From Monoraphidium neglectum (Eukaryota > Chlorophyta > Chlorophyceae > Sphaeropleales > Selenastraceae): DNA of 13,443 bases. Of the stretch, positions 9,101-13,443 are shown piece after piece (within the stretch, counting starts at the first letter, position 1; each line of letters begins with the position of its first letter). The notes under the pieces were generated by a model. The model worked only from the letters and a program-made list of their open reading frames with translations, was not told the origin of the DNA and ran no database searches. The position numbers and the translations under genes were made by a program. The stretch is taken from assembly GCF_000611645.1 (NCBI RefSeq), contig NW_014012198.1:1-13443 (forward strand), given 5' to 3'.

Positions 9101-9386
9101 GAGCTGTACACGTGGGGTGTCGGCGCGTCACTCGGTCACCGAGGCACGACAGCCGCCATGGCCTTCAACGCATCCGCAAGCAGAGCAGCGAGTTAGCAGT
9201 GATACCCACCAACTTCAAGCGGTGGCTCTCCTGTGGCTTGGCGCTGGCGGTGCTGGTAGCTAGCAATGGCAGGGCCGCAGCGAGGGCCGGGCACGTGCGG
9301 CGGCGGCGGCGACTGCTAGCGCAGACATGGAACGCGCCACCAGGCTGTGGCCAAGCGGGCGCCTTGACGGATGGCACAAGCCTCAT
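6161..9386 (-). CDS. truA: TruA-type tRNA pseudouridine synthase, complete, 9 exons, probably organellar
   Basis: TruA enzymes convert uridines 38-40 of the tRNA anticodon arm to pseudouridine. Proposed minus-strand exons: 9386-9210, 9038-8985, 8763-8653, 8371-8279, 8011-7984, 7773-7577, 7246-7201, 7016-6776 and 6431-6161. They sum to 1218 bases, 405 residues, with all phases closing. Motifs: VAYDGSEFAGFQWQ (about 61-74); VRTVQGELEKAV (78-89); ASRTDGGAHALGQ with the catalytic Asp at about 106 (family consensus AGRTDAGVHALGQ); GFDAHFSSCGKEYHYL (155-170); AMREAAQQLQ joined to GVHNYSAFM; VAGNGFLYR joined to MVRMLVAALVEVG; and PPHGLYLMRVLYE. The first 50 or so residues are Arg/Ala/Ser/Pro-rich and poor in acidic residues, which suggests a chloroplast or mitochondrial transit peptide. 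The C-terminus is a Gly-rich run followed by an acidic tail ending EDGEEE. Least certain: the exon 8 acceptor (7017; 6981 also keeps phase) and the donors of introns 2 and 4, discussed separately. The start is the first ATG, just 3' of a TATA box. Confidence 0.93.
6432..6775 (-). other. TruA intron 8, containing the CA/TG microsatellite
   Basis: Donor GTGGGG at 6775 follows TACAG; the acceptor GCCGCAG ends at 6432. Joining the flanks gives FLYR-MVRM, matching the family's continuous NGFLYRMVR segment, so both boundaries are firm. At 344 bases it is the longest intron of the gene, and about a third of it is the dinucleotide repeat. Confidence 0.85.
6557..6680. repeat. Imperfect (CA)n microsatellite, about 120 bases
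   Basis: CA dinucleotides on the plus strand run for about 120 bases, interrupted by CG, GAA, AAA and ATG variants and by a short TTTT. The minus-strand transcript therefore carries a TG/UG-rich tract. It lies wholly inside TruA intron 8. The peptides read from it in other frames (alternating Cys-Val or His-Thr) are artefacts of the repeat. Confidence 0.95.
7017..7200 (-). other. TruA intron 7 with a C11 polypyrimidine tract
   Basis: Donor GTGATG at 7200 follows CCCTCAG. The chosen acceptor ends at 7017, right after a run of 11 C in the transcript (G run at 7025-7035 on the plus strand), a strong polypyrimidine tract. It keeps phase and leads into a short Pro/Lys-rich linker before HLWKLDVIEEP. 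Other in-phase AGs at 7146, 7143 and 6981 are possible, so the linker length is uncertain. Confidence 0.55.
7984..8011 (-). other. TruA microexon, 28 bases
   Basis: The acceptor TGCCTCTCAG precedes it and the donor GTGAGG follows it. It encodes VQCIELAPE plus the first base of a Gly codon completed by the next exon. Read between the flanking exons it gives LPNDVK-VQCIELAPEG-FDAHF, matching the family pattern LPxDI-V-(about 8 residues)-GFHARF. Without it the protein would lack a short core strand. Confidence 0.88.
8012..8278 (-). other. TruA intron 4, probable GC-AG intron
   Basis: The exon ends GATGTCAAG and is followed directly by GCAAGC, a good match to the known GC donor consensus AG/GCAAGT. 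Splicing here gives the ungapped family alignment NDVK-VQCIEL. An in-phase GT donor (GTGAGG at 8245) lies 33 bases further on and would insert 11 residues, ASRGDPGSNKA, where the family has none. The GC donor is preferred on family grounds; transcript data would decide. Confidence 0.65.
8764..8984 (-). other. TruA intron 2, probable GC-AG intron
   Basis: The exon ends GGCCAG and is followed by GCAAGC, the same hexamer as at intron 4. Splicing gives FQWQAGQ-VRTVQGELE, close to family spacing. Alternatives are a GC donor (GCAGGC) 9 bases earlier and a weak GT donor (GTGACC) at 8951, in phase and exactly 33 bases later. None of these breaks the frame, so only the linker length is uncertain. Confidence 0.5.
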
Positions 9387-9420
9387 CAATCGTGCTGTAT
9401 TACTTTCAAACTTGTCACAA

Positions 9421-9428
9421 TTTATATA
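9421..9428 (-). promoter_or_regulatory. TATA box of the TruA gene
   Basis: TATATAAA on the minus strand lies 35 bases upstream of the first ATG (9386), in an AT-richer stretch. With a normal 25-30 base spacing to the start site, transcription would begin within about 10 bases of the start codon, giving a very short leader. Confidence 0.55.
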
Positions 9429-11398
9429 CAGTATAATGTGTCTGTTGCCGCCGCGATCTCGCAACGTCGAGCAATTCAGGCCCTGAGTATGTTGATATAG
9501 GTGAAGCTTTGAAACATCACACGGACAATGTGGCGACGGCCGCTGTGGCACCGCACCATCACAACCCCCTGCCAGGTCAACTCAATCGGGCACAGCCGCC
9601 CAGCGCAACATGCGTGCCGGGGATCAGGGGATGAGGAGGCCGCCGCTTGCCGCTGCTCGCCGCTTCGCGCGTTGTGCACGTGCTCTTGGCCCTGCCATTT
9701 GTGACCACATGCAAGAACAGTGCAGTGGCTGCGGTCCTTCGTAAACACCTTGCTGTGAAGTGTTGTGCGGTTGCCTTCAATTGCCACTTGGAAAGCTGCA
9801 TCTCTCCCAGTGATGTGCCCCAACGCGACAGGCCCTAGGCACACATGCGCCCTCGCCGCCGATGGCCAGGTTTGACGGGAGTCCAGCAGCACGCGCACGC
9901 AAGGGCGCGACACCACCGGTCCTCCTGCCAACGCCACGCTCAAGGAGAAAACGCGGCACTGGTGCCTGCCCAGGGGCCATTGCCTGGCATACCGTGCAGC
10001 GGCCGACGTTGCCTGGTGACCGAGAGGTATGAGCGAGCCGCGGCAAGAGCAACAAGGACGCACTAGCCAAAACAACCCGTGCGGATGAACCCAGTTCCGC
10101 GGGTTGGAGTCTGGACGAGGGGTGGCGCTGGGCACTTGATTTAGCAGGATCTCAGCTCGGTGCTCACCCTTTGGATGCATACAGCAGGACGCGGCGCGCT
10201 CAACCACCACCCGCTGTCCGCCCCGTGTTTGCTGGTGACACTGTTGTGGCTGCTTGAGGTAGGTGATCGTCACATGCACACTGATAGGGTACGTACAGGC
10301 AGGGTTGGGGGTGCGTCACTTCTCACTGACAATAAACTAAGCAAACACAATCCGTGATCCATGCATCTCAGGCATCACTCAATCAAGAGCTTGAAACTGC
10401 CTGTGCCATCACGTGCCTTCATTTGGATGGCATGAACACAACCCATATCAAGGCAGCAAAACTGCAGAGTTGCAAGGAACTTATTGTGTCGGCCTACGAC
10501 TAAATCATTGGGCATTTAATCAACATTTGGAGGGGAGGTTGCTCAGGCTGCTGGGGCCCAAGAGAGCTGCGCTTGGCATGGGTGTGCTGCTGCCACAGCC
10601 TCGTTTTGGCGGCGACAGAGGACACAACCCCCACAGGCTGGCTCGCCTGATTTGGCTCTCATGCAGCACCCTTTCATGGGCAATGGGTGACAGTGCAGCT
10701 CGCCAAGTCCGTACCAACAACAATTCACTGTGGCAACGGGGTGTAAATCGTGTGTCCAGGCCGCAAGATGGCGACACAGTCACGGCGCCGCTGTGGCAGT
10801 GTTTGGTGCTGCCCCTTTCCAGCCCGTGCAAGGGCACGCGGCCGCAGACATAGAGGCTGTCTGACGGCGCATAATCGGTTCGGAAATGTCGCCACAGTCA
10901 TCAACTGGCATCCCCAGGAAGCTGTGATCCAGCCTCGGAAAAATCAACGCCCGTGGGCTGGAACCGCAGTGAAGGCCGGCAGCAAATCTCAGCCTCGAAC
11001 GACCGAGCGAGGTGTGGGCAATGGAAGGGGTGCAGGCGATGAGACAGATAAGCCTGACGCCAACGTGGGAGCGATGAAAATGCGTGAGGACAACCGCCAA
11101 GCCGCGCACACAGCACCGAAATCATTGGGCGCTGGCATGCTGCCTCAAAACCCGAGACTGCAAACACATTGACTGCCATGCGCTGGCAACCACGCAGCCC
11201 CAGCTGCCAGCACAACGTGGTCTACAGCCGTGATTAGCAGCACGGCAGCTGGGTGCGTGTTGCGACAGCCCTTGTTGGGTGAGCAATGCTTTGGTCAGTG
11301 AAGCAGTAAAGCAATCAGAGGGTCGCGCACACATGCATTGAGGAGGACTGATCACGCCAAGCGGTTGGCAAGCTCGTGCCGCCTTGCAGCCACCCACA
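9429..11398. other. Gene-poor interval of about 2 kb between the TruA and ABCG genes
   Basis: No tRNA, rRNA or protein family was recognised on either strand. Open frames of up to 267 codons (minus, 9476-10279) lack motifs, and that frame lacks an ATG at its start. The interval should hold the TruA promoter (left end) and the ABCG 3' UTR (right end). No TGTAA was found on the minus strand; the nearest variant, TGTAG at 11223-11227, is 172 bases past the ABCG stop. A plus-strand TGTAA at 10742-10746 and AATAAA near 10331-10336 have no gene attached. Confidence 0.4.
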
Positions 11399-11756
11399 TC
11401 ACGATTGGCTCCAATACGGCAGCCCGTGCGTCACCCGCAGCGCGCCCCACGCGAGCAGCCGCAGCGCCGCGCCCCCCGCCGCGAGCGCCCCCAGCGCCGC
11501 GGCCCTAGCGCCATCGCAGAAAGCCGGCGACCACTCCGCCTGGAGGCGCGCGGCCGCCGCGGCCTCGGCCGCGCTCAGGCGGCCGTCCCCGTTGTCGGGC
11601 AGCAGCACATCCAGGCGGCACAGCCCGAGGCCGCGCGCGGCCGACAGCGCGGCGCGCGCGCGCGCGGCGCCCCACTGGCGGAACTCCGACAGCGCGAGGG
11701 CCTCCATCGCCCACCGGTTGTAGCTGCACGCCAGCGCGGCGGTCAGCGCCGTCGGC

Positions 11757-11791
<35 letters not shown>

Positions 11792-13443
11792 CCGCGCAGC
11801 GGCGAGCGTCGGGTGCGTGCCGTTGAAGAACGCCCCGAACATGAGCGCGACAAACACGCCCGCGACGAGCGACGCGCGCGCGGGCGCGAGCGCGCCGACG
11901 AGGAGCGCCAGGCCGCTGGCCCACCAGGACACGCCGAGGGCTGCGGCATACCAATCTCCGACGGGAGCCTCTGGGAGCGCCGTGTAGTAGTATCCGGCAA
12001 GGAAGGCGGCGGGCAGCAGCGCGACGGCCGGCAGCGCGGCCATGCAGAGCGCGGCGAGCTGCGGGCCCGGGCGCGCGCCGCCGGCGCACTCGCGGGCGAG
12101 GAGCGCGCGCGCGTGGGTGCTGGAGAGGGGGCGGAGGGCGACGATGGTGACGAGGACGCCGAGGGTAGTCATGGCCATGAGGGCCTGGGGAGTGGGATGG
12201 GGTGGGGTGGGGTGGGGTGGGGCGGTCTGGGTGCGGGAGGCGATGAGAGGTCATATAGGTCGGGGCACCGCGGGCAATATGCACCTCGCGCTCTGAAATT
12301 GCTGTTTGAGGCCCAAGAAACTCATGGCTGGCGCTGCAACACAGCAGCCGCACAGGTTGCCCGGGCAGTAGCGCGGCAAGGTCGCACGTTGCGCCGCTGC
12401 GCACCGCCGCGGCCGCACCTGTTGCGGCGCCGCCCGCACGTCGTAGCCGCCAGAGTGGATGGCCCCGACGATGAGGCCGGCCCCGAGCACTAACAGTAGA
12501 TCTAGCAGCGGCTGCGGCGCCCCCATCCACGTCCACTGCCGCCGCTGCTTCAAAAGCGCCCGCGGCAGCAGCGCCGCGAGCTGCCCCGCCGCCGACGCGC
12601 GCGGCCGCCCACGCAGGTGCGCGAGCGTCGCGGCGCGGCGGCGCTCGCGAGCGTCGCGCTGGGACTGCGTGCGCTGCAGCGCCTCCGAGGACCCAGCCGG
12701 GTCTGCGCCCAGCTCTCCGACGGCCTGCTCGAGAGCCCCGGGTCCACCGCCGCCGCGCGCGCCGCCATGCGCCTCGTCAGCATAGGTTTCTCCGCCCCTG
12801 GCGGCCGCGACGGCGGGCCGCGACGGCGGCGGCGCCAGGGCCTCCGGCCGCACGCCGCTGCGGCGCTGCGCGGGCAGCGGCGGCTGCGACAGGGGCTGGG
12901 GCGTGCACATCAGCCGAGGCCCGCGGCCGTCCAGGTGACCCTGGGATGGCGTGTGCGCCCCGCCCGCGGCCGCCCGCGCCCCGCCAACCGGCGCCGCACG
13001 GCCATGCAGCGCCGACAGGCGCCCGAGCAGCGCCCGAGGCAGCGCCGCCAGCGGGGCGAGCCGCTCCGTCGCGCGGCGCGCCGCGGCCGACCTGTCTGCG
13101 CCGCCGCCGCCGCCGCCGCCAGGTGCCACCTGGCCTGCCGCCCCTCCGCCATCACGATCGACCCGCGAGCCAGTCGGGTACGCCCGCTCGTAGTCAAACG
13201 CCTCCTCGTCTTCCAGGTCGCTGTCCCCAAACTCGTCCACGAAGCGCGCGGCGACCGCGGCGGACGGGGAGCGGAGAAGCGGCTGCGGGCCCGGCGCCGC
13301 CGCCGCTGTCAGGTCTGGGCATGATGAGGTGCGGCCGGGCGCGCGCAGCGGGGGGCCGGGGGCGCCGCCGGTCGCGCCCCGCGACGGCGTCGGGAGGCCG
13401 GCAGCTGCAGCAGAGGCGGGGCGAGGCGGGGGCTGCTGCCGCG
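11399..13443 (-). CDS. ABCG: ABCG-type half-transporter, C-terminal transmembrane part, 5'-partial
   Basis: Two minus-strand exons are visible: 13443 (frame open through the right edge) to 12419, and 12184 to the stop at 11399. The intron (12418-12185) is GT-AG and phase 0. The left exon boundary joins GGYDVRAAPQQ to ALMAMTTLGVLVTIVAL. The upstream exon encodes a long linker with an acidic patch (DEFGDSDLEDEEAFDYE) and Gly/Ala/Pro-rich sequence, then PRALLKQRRQWTWMGAPQPL and a first membrane helix (LLDLLLVLGAGLIVGAI). The last exon has helices around ALMAMTTLGVLVTIVAL, PAVALLPAAFLAGYYYTAL, WYAAALGVSWWASGLALLVGA and SLVAGVFVALMFGAFFNG, the motif SYNRWAMEAL (compare YPRWALEAF in plant ABCG24/28-like proteins), and a last hydrophobic segment near the end. 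The ATP-binding domain lies off the edge. Such proteins dimerise and export lipids or hydrophobic compounds; the substrate here is unknown. Alternatives within ABCG subfamilies remain open. Confidence 0.85.
11564..11599 (-). other. EF-hand-like loop within the ABCG protein
   Basis: The protein reads PDNGDGRLSAAE, which fits the 12-position calcium-loop pattern (N at 3, D at 5, G at 6, L at 8, E at 12) except that position 1 is Pro instead of Asp. It lies between SYNRWAMEAL and the last hydrophobic segment, a region outside the membrane in ABCG proteins. It has lost a key ligand, so calcium binding is doubtful. Confidence 0.5.
11759..11791 (-). repeat. GGC trinucleotide repeat encoding 11 consecutive glycines
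   Basis: Eleven uninterrupted GGC codons in the ABCG last exon, just before APTALTAAL and SYNRWAMEAL. The stretch is in frame and lies in a predicted non-membrane loop. Pure trinucleotide runs are prone to length change, so the glycine number may vary between strains. Confidence 0.9.
12185..12418 (-). other. ABCG intron with a CCCCA-repeat polypyrimidine tract
   Basis: The donor GTGCGG follows CAACAG at 12419, and the acceptor CACTCCCCAG ends at 12185. The last 50 bases of the intron in the transcript are CCCCA-type repeats (plus strand 12197-12222, four GGGGTGG-like units). An earlier donor (GTGCGG after GGCTACGAC) would drop eight residues and fits the family spacing less well. Confidence 0.75.

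Noticed and set aside
6161..9386. TruA gene as recent bacterial transfer or contamination
   Set aside because: It has eight introns, a transit-like leader and the same GC-rich style as its neighbours, so it is a resident nuclear gene.
9476..10279. 267-codon minus-strand frame upstream of the TruA gene
   Set aside because: No ATG at its start, no domain or family resemblance, and it overlaps the TruA promoter region.
11384..12493. 369-codon plus-strand open frame rich in Arg, Ala and Gly
   Set aside because: It is the mirror of the ABCG exons; the minus-strand frame has membrane helices and family motifs, and this one has none.
1..13443. CRISPR array, insertion sequence, phage or bacterial operon
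   Set aside because: No spaced direct repeats, transposase or integrase motifs or ribosome-binding sites; the split genes with GT-AG introns show that this is eukaryotic nuclear DNA.

Overview
This window looks like nuclear DNA of a GC-rich unicellular green alga, most likely chlorophycean (a Chlamydomonas or Sphaeropleales-type genome). The evidence is the very GC-rich exons, short introns of about 170-350 bases, Ala/Gly/Pro/Gln-rich low-complexity protein stretches, a long CA microsatellite inside an intron, and TGTAA motifs (the usual algal polyadenylation signal) downstream of two genes. Lineage is inferred from style, not from a marker gene.

Four protein genes are supported, all on the minus strand and arranged head to tail. 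From right to left: (1) the C-terminal half of an ABCG-type half-transporter (11399 to beyond 13443; N-terminus off the right edge); (2) a complete nine-exon TruA-type tRNA pseudouridine synthase (6161-9386) with a probable organelle transit peptide, a 28-base microexon and two probable GC-AG introns; (3) a complete five-exon SLC35F-type membrane transporter (2675-4894); (4) the N-terminal part of an unrecognised low-complexity protein (996 down to the left edge). Exons were assembled by hand from splice signals, reading-frame phase and protein-family conservation. The phases close exactly across all introns of the two complete genes (1344 and 1218 coding bases).

The intervals 997-2674, 4895-6160 and 9387-11398 hold no gene I can support. 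They probably contain 3' UTRs and promoters: a TATA box lies 35 bases before the TruA start codon, and TGTAA sites lie 3' of the TruA and SLC35F genes. Many long open frames opposite or beside the exons are shadows of GC-rich coding sequence.

The genes do not form an obvious functional unit: one modifies tRNA, two are membrane transporters and one is unknown. I see no operon, CRISPR array, mobile element or novel multi-gene system. The most interesting signals are in RNA processing: two TruA introns with GCAAGC donors, each followed by an in-phase GT donor that would extend the exon by exactly 33 bases; the microexon; and the TG-repeat intron. A degenerate EF-hand-like loop in the ABCG protein also deserves a look.
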